From positions 1-20,430 of the forward strand of contig JAEWVM010000004.1 of NCBI GenBank assembly GCA_023396615.1: DNA of 20,430 bases, given 5' to 3'. Shown one piece after another: positions 1 through 8,224 of the stretch. The notes below the pieces were generated by a model. The model was not told the DNA's origin, made no database searches, and saw only the letters and a list, made by a program, of their open reading frames with translations. The first letter of the stretch is position 1, and each line of letters starts with the position of its first letter. Both the position numbers and the translations under genes were made by a program. This stretch comes from Spirochaetota bacterium. GTDB lineage: Bacteria > Spirochaetota > UBA4802 > JAFGJZ01.

Positions 1-1069
1 GCTTCAGGCTGTGATGATGGATGGAGAAGGTGCACCTGACATTATTGAATGGTTAATTGAAAACAATAGAATTCTTTCGTCTGATCCGGAAAAGTCTTTC
101 GTTATTCCGCTGAACAAATATATATCCAAAAGTATGATTAATAATAAAATATTAAACTCGCGTCTATCATGGGTAACCTACTCTAATAATATTTACGGTC
201 TTCAACATGACGTTCATCCCACAGTTTTAGTATATAACGATACTGTATGGAAAAGAGCCGGAGTTGATATTTCTAAAATCGAGACCTGGGATGAATTTTT
301 TGAAGAATCAAAAAAACTTCAGAAATTAAAAAGAAACGGTCAGCAGGTTCATTTCGCTCTTCCATTCGGTTTTGGCGGACTTGGCGACAGCATGTTTATG
401 ATCTGGCAGCAGACGGAAATACCTATTGTAACAAAAGACGGCAAACCTAATTTCGACTCTCCTAAATTTATAGAATTTGTCAAAAAATGGGAAAAATGGA
501 TGGATACCGGCTCAATGAAAATGTGGGACTGGGGCAATTTCGCTAAATATATTGCAGACGGGACATACGTTTCATATATCGCAACAGACTGGTGGGTCTC
601 TCAGAGTGATATGGCAGCAAATGACGGAAAATATAAATTAAAAGTACGCAATCTCCCAGTTTACAAAAAAGGGATGAAATGCGGCTCTTCATGGGGAGGG
701 TCCTTCCTCGCTATTCCAAAAGGAACAAAAGATCCTGATAAAATTTTCAAGATTATGGAATACATGCAATACGATGAAGCTGCTGCAACAGAAAGGTTTT
801 ACGAAACAGGAATGATTCCGCCTGTCGAATCAATATATGATCATAATTATTTCAAAAGAGAAGATCCGAGATTCGATGGCGCAAAACTAACAGAAATACA
901 AATTAAAACAGGCAAGGATCTTCCTAAAGTCATAATGGCCGATGAATTCTGGAATTACCTTGGAGATTTCAGCCACTATTTTAAAGAGCATTACATCGAA
1001 AAGCGTATTTCTTTTGATGAAATGATTGAATACGCTCAATTTACAGGCATGAAACGTTTAAGATATTGA
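1..1069 (+). CDS. ABC transporter sugar-type substrate-binding protein, 5'-truncated
   Basis: This is an extracellular (periplasmic) solute-binding protein of family 1, expected to capture a sugar or similar solute for an ABC importer. The gene runs in from the left edge: the frame is open from base 2, and its first residues (LQAVMMDGEG) match LQAVMIDGEN at about residue 70 of the complete paralogue that follows. About 69 N-terminal residues, including any signal peptide, are therefore missing, and the GTG at 11 is internal. Family-type features are PDIIEW near the visible start, VYNDTVWKRAGVD followed by ETWDEFFEESKKL, and an aromatic-rich middle (WDWGNF, TDWW) suited to stacking on a sugar ring. 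The stop is TGA at 1067. Most residues match the downstream paralogue by eye, so this is one half of a tandem duplication. The substrate cannot be named, and no membrane component is visible. Confidence 0.85.
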   Translation, partial: LQAVMMDGEGAPDIIEWLIENNRILSSDPEKSFVIPLNKYISKSMINNKILNSRLSWVTYSNNIYGLQHDVHPTVLVYNDTVWKRAGVDISKIETWDEFFEESKKLQKLKRNGQQVHFALPFGFGGLGDSMFMIWQQTEIPIVTKDGKPNFDSPKFIEFVKKWEKWMDTGSMKMWDWGNFAKYIADGTYVSYIATDWWVSQSDMAANDGKYKLKVRNLPVYKKGMKCGSSWGGSFLAIPKGTKDPDKIFKIMEYMQYDEAAATERFYETGMIPPVESIYDHNYFKREDPRFDGAKLTEIQIKTGKDLPKVIMADEFWNYLGDFSHYFKEHYIEKRISFDEMIEYAQFTGMKRLRY

Positions 1070-1083
1070 ACGAAAAGTTCCGG

Positions 1084-1103
1084 GAAATAACTTCAATTAT
1101 TTC
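1084..1103 (+). other. Small inverted repeat between the tandem binding-protein genes
   Basis: GAAATAA (1084-1090) and TTATTTC (1097-1103) can pair around a six-base loop, starting 15 bases after the first stop codon. No T-run follows, so it is not a canonical terminator. It could stabilise the 3' end of the upstream message or be chance in AT-rich DNA. A second weak dyad, ATTTATTT (1180-1187) with AAATAAAT (1195-1202), lies just before the second gene's ribosome binding site. Confidence 0.3.
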
Positions 1104-1220
1104 AAACGAGAACTACGGTTAATGGCAAGAGGAATCATTTTAAAGATGTTTATTAATAACAGAATCAGTTAGAACATTTATTTATTTATTAATGAAATAA
1201 ATTATAACGAAAGAGGATAA

Positions 1221-2492
1221 ATGAAAAAAATCACATTAGCCCTATGCGCGTTATGCGCGATAATCTTCTCTTATGCTCAGGCTGATCAAAAAAAACGAAC
1301 AGTACTGTTGTGGACATTTGCCGCCAACAACTGTGAAGAATGGAAAATGAGAAAAACGGATATTGATCAGAAGTTCAATATCGATCTTCAGATTGAACTT
1401 CTCGCACAAAATGCTTTCGTCCAGAAACTTCAGGCAGTCATGATAGACGGGGAAAACATTCCTGATATTATAGAATGGATGGTAGAAAATAACAGAATAC
1501 TTTCTTCCGATCCAAGAAAATGTTTTGTTTTACCTCTTAATGAATATGTTCAAAAATCAGATTTATTGTCCCAGGTATGCGAAGGTCGTTTTTCGTGGCT
1601 AACATACGGAGAAAACATCTATGGTCTGCCTCACGATGCTCATCCAGCTGTTCTGATGTATAATGACACTATATGGAAGAGAGCGGGAGTTGATGTCGCC
1701 GAAATTGAAACATGGGATGAGTTTTTTGAAAAAGCTAAAAAACTGAACAAACTAAAAAGAAACGGCAAACAGGTTCATTTTGCACTTCCTACCGGAAATG
1801 ACGGTCTTGGCGATACGATGTTTATGATATGGCAGCAGAGCGGCGCACAAATACTAACAAAAGACGGCAAACCTAATTTCAACTCATCTGAGTTTATTAA
1901 GTTTCTAAAAAAATGGGATAAATGGTTGAATACCGGCTCGATGACAAAGTGGGATTGGGGTAATTTTTCTAAATTAATTGAAAACGGAACATACGCCTCA
2001 TATATCGCTACCGACTGGTGGCTTTCACAATCTGATTTAGCGGCAAAAAGCGGAAAATACGATCTCAAAATACGAAACCTGCCCGTCTATGAAAGAGGTA
2101 TGAAGTGCGGTTCATCATGGGGCGGCTCTTTTCTTGCAATACCCCAGGGAACCAAGGATCCGAAAAGAATATATGACATAATTGAATACATGCAATATGA
2201 TCAATCCGCTCTAAAAGTCCGGTACGAAGTTACAGGAATGCTTCCGCCTCTCAAAAAACTGTGGAAAGACGATTTTTTTAATGATGATGACCCGAGATTC
2301 GGCAACGCGAAAACTGCCAGAATACAGATAAAATCAGCAGAAAATATACCTTTAGTTGTTTCAGGAGATTATTTCTGGGATTTTCTTAATGATTTCAGCT
2401 ATGAGTACTCAGATTACTTTGTTAACAAAAAAATATCCTTTGATGAAATGATAGCCAATACACAGGAGAGAACCTCACGAAGATTGAAATAA
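1221..2492 (+). CDS. ABC transporter sugar-type substrate-binding protein, complete paralogue
   Basis: This 423-residue family 1 extracellular solute-binding protein is probably a periplasmic receptor of a sugar ABC importer. The start is ATG at 1221, preceded by AGAGGA a few bases upstream. Residues 1-21 form a typical signal peptide (MKK, then a hydrophobic core ending SYAQA), with likely cleavage before DQKK. The cysteines at 9 and 12 do not sit in a good lipobox, so a soluble periplasmic protein is more likely than a lipoprotein. Family features are PDIIEW (about residues 81-86), MYNDTIWKRAGVD, then ETWDEFFEKAKKL, and tryptophans in WDWGNF and TDWW. It follows the truncated paralogue after a 151-base gap. 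The gene ends before a terminator with convergent pckG beyond, so no permease follows. Either another locus supplies the transporter or it lies upstream of the window. Confidence 0.9.
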   Translation: MKKITLALCALCAIIFSYAQADQKKRTVLLWTFAANNCEEWKMRKTDIDQKFNIDLQIELLAQNAFVQKLQAVMIDGENIPDIIEWMVENNRILSSDPRKCFVLPLNEYVQKSDLLSQVCEGRFSWLTYGENIYGLPHDAHPAVLMYNDTIWKRAGVDVAEIETWDEFFEKAKKLNKLKRNGKQVHFALPTGNDGLGDTMFMIWQQSGAQILTKDGKPNFNSSEFIKFLKKWDKWLNTGSMTKWDWGNFSKLIENGTYASYIATDWWLSQSDLAAKSGKYDLKIRNLPVYERGMKCGSSWGGSFLAIPQGTKDPKRIYDIIEYMQYDQSALKVRYEVTGMLPPLKKLWKDDFFNDDDPRFGNAKTARIQIKSAENIPLVVSGDYFWDFLNDFSYEYSDYFVNKKISFDEMIANTQERTSRRLK

Positions 2493-2588
2493 AAGTATTA
2501 AGACTTATGCGATAATAGATGATTTCTAGAAATTTCAATCATTATAAAAGATGTTTGTGATGCATAGAATATACTAAAAATAAGCAAT

Positions 2589-2618
2589 AAAAAAGGGGCT
2601 CAAATGAGCCCCTTTTTT
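2589..2618. terminator. Bidirectional rho-independent terminator
   Basis: GGGGCTC (2595-2601) pairs with GAGCCCC (2606-2612) around a four-base loop. Six A's on the left and six T's on the right flank the stem, so it works as an intrinsic terminator on both strands. It separates the plus-strand binding-protein genes from minus-strand pckG, whose stop codon lies five bases away. Confidence 0.93.
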
Positions 2619-2622
2619 ATTA

Positions 2623-4443
2623 TTAACCGAGTCTTTTCTCGATTGCTTCGAGTTCAGACATAAGTTCTTTCGGAAGATGATCTCCGAAAGTCGGATAGTG
2701 ATTTGCTCTAACATCGGCAATTTCAGCTTTCCAGCCTTCTTTGTCGAGTGAAAGAAGTTCTTTCATATCTTCTTCGCTTACGCCGTTAGGTCTGTCGATT
2801 GCGTCAACAGTCGGCATTACACCGATAGCAGTTTCCTGAAATTTTCCTTCTCCGTCGCAGCGCTCGAAAATCCATTTGAGGACACGGCTGTTTTCGCCGT
2901 AACCAGGCCAGAGCCATTTGCCTTCTTTAGTTTTTCTGAACCAGTTTACGAAGAAAATCTTAGGAAGCTTGTCTTCAGTTGATTTTGATCCTACAGTGAT
3001 CCAATGTTTGAAATAATCGCCCATATTATATCCGCAGAAAGGAAGCATTGCGAATGGATCTCTTCTGATTGTTCCTGCTTTAAGGTCAAGAGCAGCAGCC
3101 GTGATTTCCGATCCGACGATTGATCCCATGAATACGCCGTGATTCCAGCTTGTTGCCTGGTGAATCAAAGGAATAGTGCTTGGTCTTCTTCCGCCGAAAA
3201 GAATCGCAGAGATAGGTACTCCGTTCGGATCTTCCCATTCCGGAGCGATTGCAGGGCACTGTTTTGCAGGAGCCGTGAAACGCGCGTTCGGATGCGCAGC
3301 AGGCTTCTGATCTTTGTTAGCTTTATCCTGAACCCACTCGTTTCCGTTCCAGTCAATAACCTTGCCAGGAGCGTCGTATCCGATACCTTCCCACCATACG
3401 TCTTTGTCTTCTGTAAGAGCAACGTTTGTAAAGATAGTATTCTTTTCAATTGATTTCATTGCATTTGGATTTGAATCCATTGATGTACCGGGAGCAACAC
3501 CGAAGAAACCTGCTTCAGGATTGATAGCATAGAGTCTTCCGTCTTTTCCGTATTTCATCCACGCGATATCATCACCGATAGTTTCAACTTTCCATCCAGG
3601 GATAGTAGGAACGAGCATCGCGAGATTTGTTTTTCCGCATGCAGAAGGGAACGCAGCCGCAACAAATTTTGAAGCGCCTTTAGGATTTGTGATTTTAAGA
3701 ATGAGCATGTGCTCAGCCAGCCATCCTTCATCGCGCGCGATAGCTGAAGCGATACGGAGCGCAAGGCATTTCTTTCCGAGAAGAGCGTTTCCGCCGTAAC
3801 CTGATCCGTATGACCATATTGTTCTTTCTTCAGGGAAGTGTGAAATATATTTCTTATCAAGAGGAGCGCAAGGCCATTTGCCGTTGTCTTTTTCGCCTGC
3901 AGCAAGAGGTTTGCCGACAGAATGAAGACAAGGAACATACTCGCCGCTGTCGCCGAGAACTTCAAGAACCTTTGCACCAACGCGTGTCATGATGTGCATG
4001 TTTGCAACAACATAAGGAGAATCAGTGATTTCAACACCGATTTTAGCGATGTTTGATCCTACAGGACCCATGCTGAACGGAATTACATACATAGTTCTTC
4101 CTTTCATGCATCCTTCGTAAAGACCTTTCATTGTTGTCTTGAGTTCTTCAGGGTTGATCCAGTTATTTGTAGGACCGGCTGCTTCTTTTGTTTTTGAAGC
4201 GATGTAAGTACTTTTTTCTACACGGGCAACGTCAGACGCGTCTGATTTAAAAAGAACGCATCCAGGTCTTTTCTTTTCATTAAGAGGAATTGCAAGACCT
4301 TCGTCAACTGTGATCTTGATCATTTCATCATACTCTTTCTGTGAACCGTCACACCAGTAGATGTTTTCCGGTTTTGTCATAGCAGCAACTTCTTCTACCC
4401 ATTTGAGCAGTTTCTGATGCTTAGTCATGCTACTTTCTCCCAT
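2623..4443 (-). CDS. pckG: Phosphoenolpyruvate carboxykinase, GTP-dependent
   Basis: This cytoplasmic enzyme interconverts oxaloacetate plus GTP with phosphoenolpyruvate, CO2 and GDP. In fermentative bacteria it may also run towards oxaloacetate. At 606 residues it matches the GTP-dependent class (about 600-620), not the shorter ATP class. Visible motifs are GYGGNALLGKK (about 215-225, with the metal-site lysine), the histidine in AEHMLIL (245), the P-loop FPSACGKTN (265-273) with the reactive cysteine 269, the metal-binding GDDIAWM (290-296), FFGVAPGT (313-320), and FGGRRPSTIPL near residue 420. The start is ATG at 4443 with AAAGGAGC six bases upstream. A second in-frame ATG five codons later also has a GGGAGA-like site, so the N-terminus could be five residues shorter. 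The gene has its own promoter and a leader of about 150 bases, and lies downstream of the carboxyltransferase and birA genes. Confidence 0.97.
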   Translation of the reverse strand: MGESSMTKHQKLLKWVEEVAAMTKPENIYWCDGSQKEYDEMIKITVDEGLAIPLNEKKRPGCVLFKSDASDVARVEKSTYIASKTKEAAGPTNNWINPEELKTTMKGLYEGCMKGRTMYVIPFSMGPVGSNIAKIGVEITDSPYVVANMHIMTRVGAKVLEVLGDSGEYVPCLHSVGKPLAAGEKDNGKWPCAPLDKKYISHFPEERTIWSYGSGYGGNALLGKKCLALRIASAIARDEGWLAEHMLILKITNPKGASKFVAAAFPSACGKTNLAMLVPTIPGWKVETIGDDIAWMKYGKDGRLYAINPEAGFFGVAPGTSMDSNPNAMKSIEKNTIFTNVALTEDKDVWWEGIGYDAPGKVIDWNGNEWVQDKANKDQKPAAHPNARFTAPAKQCPAIAPEWEDPNGVPISAILFGGRRPSTIPLIHQATSWNHGVFMGSIVGSEITAAALDLKAGTIRRDPFAMLPFCGYNMGDYFKHWITVGSKSTEDKLPKIFFVNWFRKTKEGKWLWPGYGENSRVLKWIFERCDGEGKFQETAIGVMPTVDAIDRPNGVSEEDMKELLSLDKEGWKAEIADVRANHYPTFGDHLPKELMSELEAIEKRLG

Positions 4444-4598
4444 ATAAAGCTCCTTTTATTTATTATTTTTTCGTGTTAATAATACACCGCTCTCCGCGGG
4501 ATTTTTTTCTGTTATGAAAATATCCGAATGAAACAGTTTGATCTGCTGAAAAAAGAAACGGAGGAGTGTAAAGAACCCTGAAAAAATTGCTATAATTT

Positions 4599-4627
4599 AT
4601 TAAACTCAATTCATACCACTGTGTCAA
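4599..4627 (-). promoter_or_regulatory. Sigma70-type promoter for pckG
   Basis: On the minus strand there is a perfect TTGACA -35 box (4622-4627), a 17-base spacer and TTTAAT (4599-4604), a five-of-six match to the -10 consensus. It begins about 10 bases past the terminator of the upstream gene, so pckG probably forms its own transcription unit. Predicted initiation near 4592 gives an unusually long leader of about 149 bases. Confidence 0.75.
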
Positions 4628-4636
4628 GAAATTAAA

Positions 4637-4666
4637 GAAATAACCGGACAATAATCCGGTTATTTC
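4637..4666 (-). terminator. Terminator of the birA-carboxyltransferase operon
   Basis: A 12-base-pair perfect stem (4637-4648 with 4655-4666) and a six-base loop follow the carboxyltransferase stop by eight bases. On the minus strand a broken T-rich tail (TTTAATTTC) comes after it. The tail is imperfect, but the stem length and position fit an intrinsic terminator. Confidence 0.75.
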
Positions 4667-4673
4667 TGTTTTA

Positions 4674-6482
4674 TCACTTAATCGTGAAAAGAACCTGTCC
4701 TGTAAGAACTTTTGCGCCCTGGGCAACCGGAATCGATGCAACAACACCCGCTTTCTGGGTCTTGATCTCTGTTTCCATTTTCATCGCTTCGATGACGATT
4801 ACTGTCTGACCGGCAGCAACTGAAGTTCCGACCGGCGCCTTAATCTTAACAACAACGCCAGGGAGAGGAGATTTCACAGCCTCGCCTTCGCCGCTTCCTG
4901 AAGAAGCAGGAGCCGATGCCGAAATTCCGTCCTTAACATTAACCTTGTAAGTTCTTCCGTCAACAACAGCCTCGTCGCCTTTAAGCTGAACGGCATAAGC
5001 TTTACCATTGATATCAACAGTATACTCGCCGCTTCCGGAAGCTTTAGCTTCTCCGCCGGCGCTTTTCTTGGCATCTTTACGTACACCGACAGTAGCTTCG
5101 CCTTTAAGATAAGCAACTCCCTTGTCTCCGCAAGCTGCAACGATAAATATGTTCTCGTCAGTTTCAGGAAGTTTATTTTCCTGAAGAATCTTTTTAGTTG
5201 CGGCAACACCTTTCTTCTCGTTGCGGTCATTTATCGCAAGAGGAGATTCTGTTGTGCGTTTGAGACCCATCTGTTCTTCAGCAAGTTTAACGATTTCAGG
5301 ATCCGGCTCAACAGGAGTTTTACCGAAATAACCGAGAACCATCTTTCCGTAACCTTCAGCGAATTTCTTCCAAGGTCCGAGAAATACGTTGTTATATGCC
5401 TGCTGGAAATAGAACTGAGACACAGGAGTAACCGAAGTTCCGAATCCGCCGACTTTTACGACTTCATTCATCGCCTTAATTACTTCAGGATATCTGTCCA
5501 TTGTTCCGTTGTCGCGCATCATCTGAGTGTTCGCAGTGAGCGCTCCGCCCGGCATAGGAGAGAAAGGAATTAGAGGCTCAACCGCTTTTGATTCAGGCGG
5601 AAGGAAGTAATCTGCCATGCAGTTTTTGAATACTTCTTCAGCTTCAACCATTTTATTGACGTCAATTCCGAGATCATACTCAGTTCCTCTGAGCGCGTGC
5701 CACATTGAAAGTATATCCGACTGACAGGTTCCGCCGCTTACAGGCGCCATTGAAAGGTCAAGTCCGTCCGCACCGCCGTCAAGAGCCGCTTTATAACAAG
5801 TTACGCATGTTCCGGCCGTGTCATGTGAATGGAATCTGATATGAGCGTCTGCACCGAGAAGGTTTCTTGCTCTTTTCATTGTTTCGTAAATTACTGCAGG
5901 AGTCGAAGTTCCTGACGCATCCTTAAATGCAACTGAGTCAAAAGGGATTCCTGCATCAAGAATGCCTTTAAGCGTCTTCTCATAGAAATCCGGAGTATGA
6001 GCATAATCAGCTCCCGGACAATCAGGCGGAAGACTCATCATAGTCACGACTACCTCGTGCTTGAGACCTGCTTCTTTGATACATTTTCCGCTGTAAATGA
6101 GATTGTTAACGTCATTAAGCGCGTCAAAATTTCTGATGGTTGTTATTCCGTGTTTTTTGAACATCTGAGCGTGAAGCTTGATGATATCGCTTGGCTGTGA
6201 ATCAAGACACACAACATTGATTCCGCGTGCAAGCGTCTGAAGATTTGCGTTAGGTCCCGCTGCTTTTCTGAAAGCGTCCATTACATCAAAAGCGTTTTCA
6301 TTGCAGTAGAAAAAAGCAGACTGGAACATTGCTCCGCCGCCGGCTTCAAAATGCTCGATTCCGGCTTTAGCTGTAGCTTCAACAGCCGGTAGAAAATCCT
6401 TTGAAAAAACCCTTGCTCCGTAGACGGACTGAAAACCGTCGCGAAACGCGGTAATCATTACTTTTACTCTTTTTTTGCCCAC
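4674..6482 (-). CDS. Biotin-dependent carboxyltransferase (OadA / pyruvate carboxylase subunit B-like)
   Basis: This 602-residue protein joins a carboxyltransferase to a biotin carrier, as in oxaloacetate decarboxylase alpha, pyruvate carboxylase subunit B or transcarboxylase 5S plus carrier. The HMGL-like TIM barrel fills about residues 1-290: FRDGFQS near the start, FKDASGTST with the lysine expected to be carbamylated, the metal-binding HSHD, and PVSGGTCQS with the conserved threonine. A PYC/OADA conserved region follows (TPVSQFYFQQA). After an Ala/Gly/Ser/Lys-rich linker comes a biotinyl domain with EAMKMET; biotin should sit on Lys568, 34 residues from the end. The start is GTG at 6482 behind AGGAGG. 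The usual RDAHQS signature is changed to RDGFQS, so this is a divergent member. No biotin carboxylase or membrane beta subunit is in view, so the reaction is uncertain. birA is immediately upstream. Confidence 0.9.
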   Translation of the reverse strand: MGKKRVKVMITAFRDGFQSVYGARVFSKDFLPAVEATAKAGIEHFEAGGGAMFQSAFFYCNENAFDVMDAFRKAAGPNANLQTLARGINVVCLDSQPSDIIKLHAQMFKKHGITTIRNFDALNDVNNLIYSGKCIKEAGLKHEVVVTMMSLPPDCPGADYAHTPDFYEKTLKGILDAGIPFDSVAFKDASGTSTPAVIYETMKRARNLLGADAHIRFHSHDTAGTCVTCYKAALDGGADGLDLSMAPVSGGTCQSDILSMWHALRGTEYDLGIDVNKMVEAEEVFKNCMADYFLPPESKAVEPLIPFSPMPGGALTANTQMMRDNGTMDRYPEVIKAMNEVVKVGGFGTSVTPVSQFYFQQAYNNVFLGPWKKFAEGYGKMVLGYFGKTPVEPDPEIVKLAEEQMGLKRTTESPLAINDRNEKKGVAATKKILQENKLPETDENIFIVAACGDKGVAYLKGEATVGVRKDAKKSAGGEAKASGSGEYTVDINGKAYAVQLKGDEAVVDGRTYKVNVKDGISASAPASSGSGEGEAVKSPLPGVVVKIKAPVGTSVAAGQTVIVIEAMKMETEIKTQKAGVVASIPVAQGAKVLTGQVLFTIK

Positions 6483-6508
6483 TCTAATAATCCTCCTGTA
6501 TTTTTTCG

Positions 6509-7231
6509 TTACGCAAGAATATCTCCTGCCGCAACTAGTGATATCCCGCCTTCGGATTCGAGAACAAGATATCCTTCTTCATTTATATCAACAGCTTTGC
6601 CCGACATTTTACCTCCGGGCGCATCAACTGTAATATGCTTGTCCAGAAACAAAAACCTTTTGACATAATCGTCTCTTATGAGAGAAAACCCTTCCTTCAT
6701 AAAAAGAGAGTAATCCTCATGAAACTTTTCGATAAGCTTAAATACGAACGGATTTCTGTCAATTTTCTTTCCGCAAACTTCCGAGAAAGAAGTTGCATGC
6801 TTGTTAATTTCTTCAAACGTCGGATGAGAATTAAGATTTATTCCGAAACCAAGAACAAGACCTTTCAGATGACCGCCTGAAAAAACAGTTTCTGACAAAA
6901 TACCTGCAGCTTTCTTATCATTAACATAAACATCGTTAGGCCATTTGATTTTGCAGTTTATTCCAAACATTTCGGAAGTTTTGACTATAATTAATGACAT
7001 AAACTGGGTTACGTTAGCGAGGGGAAGTTTTCTGTAGTCTGTTTCGGGTTTCAAAATTATGCTCATGTAAAGATTCTCGGGATCTTTTCCTGTCCACACC
7101 CGGCCCAAACGCCCTCTTCCGGCAGTCTGAAAATCAGCGGAAACAATATCCCCGTCTGAATATTCATCAATATTCTTCATTGCATAAAGATTAGTAGAAT
7201 CAATAGTGCTGAAATGATGAATCTTATACAT
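6509..7231 (-). CDS. birA: Biotin--[carboxyl-carrier] protein ligase
   Basis: This cytoplasmic enzyme activates biotin with ATP and attaches it to the lysine of biotin-carrier domains. It has 240 residues and consists of the catalytic and small C-terminal domains only. The N-terminal DNA-binding domain of E. coli BirA is absent, so it should be a ligase and not a repressor. Motifs are DSTN (11-14), the biotin/AMP loop GRGRLGR (38-44), KWPND (96-100) and KAAGIL, whose lysine (107) corresponds to the key active-site lysine. The gene ends 26 bases before the biotin-bearing carboxyltransferase, its obvious substrate, and the two are probably co-transcribed. The start is ATG at 7231 with only a weak upstream GATGG. 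A TTGACA (7273-7278, minus strand) lies upstream, but no clear -10 box pairs with it. Confidence 0.93.
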   Translation of the reverse strand: MYKIHHFSTIDSTNLYAMKNIDEYSDGDIVSADFQTAGRGRLGRVWTGKDPENLYMSIILKPETDYRKLPLANVTQFMSLIIVKTSEMFGINCKIKWPNDVYVNDKKAAGILSETVFSGGHLKGLVLGFGINLNSHPTFEEINKHATSFSEVCGKKIDRNPFVFKLIEKFHEDYSLFMKEGFSLIRDDYVKRFLFLDKHITVDAPGGKMSGKAVDINEEGYLVLESEGGISLVAAGDILA

Positions 7232-7351
7232 TAGCTAACCATCAAAGATAGGAAATATTTCACACAATTTTTTGTCAAGATACAATAAGAATTAATTCAT
7301 CTGTAAAAACTCTGTTTGACATGTTTCAACTGTCAGAAAATCATTCTTTCA

Positions 7352-8224
7352 ATGAAAAACAGAAATTTTATTCTTATATTAGCGGCTCTCTTTATTCCGT
7401 TTCTCATACCATACTGCAATATAATGAAAGACATTCTGCCTTACGCCCTTTCGGTAATGCTTTTTTTTAATTTTATTAACCTTGAACCGGGCATTATTAA
7501 ATTCAGAAAGGAATACTTTTATTATCCATTATTTGCTCTGCTTATATTCTGCCCGTTTGCGCTTCTCTTATCAGGTTTATGCGGAATTGAAAACTGCACG
7601 GGAATAATTCTTCTGGCGGCAGCTCCAACAGCTGTCAGTTCTCCCGTTATGGCGGATTTTATCGGAGCAGACAAAACTCTTTCGGTTATGCTTGCAGTAA
7701 TATCAAATCTGCTTGCGCCTCTGATTTTTTCAGCTGCGGCGTTTTTATATCTTCCTGACAAAATTGATTTTTCATTCGCAGACGCCGCCGCAAAATCCGC
7801 ATCCGTAATATTTATCCCTCTCGCGGCGGCTCTATTATTCAGGGCGTTCAAATTCGGCAAAGTTCCAGCAAAAATATCCGGCCTCTCGGGAACGGTTCTT
7901 TTCCCCGTCATAATATTCGCGGCTGTCATGAGTTCAAAAAATTCAATACTTAAAGCAGATAAAACGGATCTTGTGTTTCCTGCACTTGCAGCTTTAATTC
8001 TTTGCGCGGTTTCCTTTTCAACAGGTTTTCTTGCATCAAAGAACAAAGCTACTGCCAAGTCGCTTTCTCTTCTTTTCGGTCACAAAAATACCGCACTTTC
8101 TGTATATGTGGCGCTGGCTTCGGCGCCGCCTGAAGCGGTGACGCCGATACTTTTTTATATCATATTTCACCACATCGCCAACAGCATTCTTTCATTTGTC
8201 TTCGGCGAATCTACTGCCAAATAG
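7352..8224 (+). CDS. Bile acid:sodium symporter (SBF/BASS)-like membrane protein
   Basis: This integral membrane protein is almost wholly hydrophobic, with roughly eight to ten membrane segments over 290 residues. Two stretches resemble the SBF/BASS fold: GIILLAAAPTAVSSPVMADF (about 84-103) followed by SVMLAVISNLLAPL, like the Ala/Pro-rich unwound helix and the following LSV..ISTLLAPL segment; and LLFGHKNTALSV (about 240-251), like the G-x-[KQ]-N-[ST]-A-L motif of the second repeat. Members take up organic anions with sodium; the substrate here is unknown. I chose ATG at 7352 because the hydrophobic run begins straight after MKNRN. A TTG at 7316 would add 12 odd residues, and neither start has a strong ribosome binding site. 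The 3' end overlaps the convergent signalling gene by 14 bases. It stands alone, divergent from birA. Confidence 0.72.
   Translation: MKNRNFILILAALFIPFLIPYCNIMKDILPYALSVMLFFNFINLEPGIIKFRKEYFYYPLFALLIFCPFALLLSGLCGIENCTGIILLAAAPTAVSSPVMADFIGADKTLSVMLAVISNLLAPLIFSAAAFLYLPDKIDFSFADAAAKSASVIFIPLAAALLFRAFKFGKVPAKISGLSGTVLFPVIIFAAVMSSKNSILKADKTDLVFPALAALILCAVSFSTGFLASKNKATAKSLSLLFGHKNTALSVYVALASAPPEAVTPILFYIIFHHIANSILSFVFGESTAK

Noticed and set aside
1084..1103. Hairpin after the first binding-protein gene as an intrinsic terminator
   Set aside because: The stem is only seven A/T-rich pairs and no T-run follows it.
1176..1190. Short ATTT tandem repeat before the second binding-protein gene
   Set aside because: Only about three and a half units in an AT-rich spacer; no sign of a regulatory or phase-variable repeat.
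3555..3980. A 141-codon minus-strand open frame within pckG
   Set aside because: It is a shifted frame of pckG, whose reading frame has all catalytic motifs.
4463..4747. Minus-strand open frame spanning the carboxyltransferase end and the pckG leader
   Set aside because: It runs through a terminator and a promoter and overlaps the biotinyl domain in another frame; no start signal is seen.
7522..8058. A 178-codon open frame on the minus strand across the SBF-like gene
   Set aside because: It is antisense to a clearly hydrophobic membrane-protein frame, has no ribosome binding site or recognisable domain, and arises from the codon bias of the real gene.
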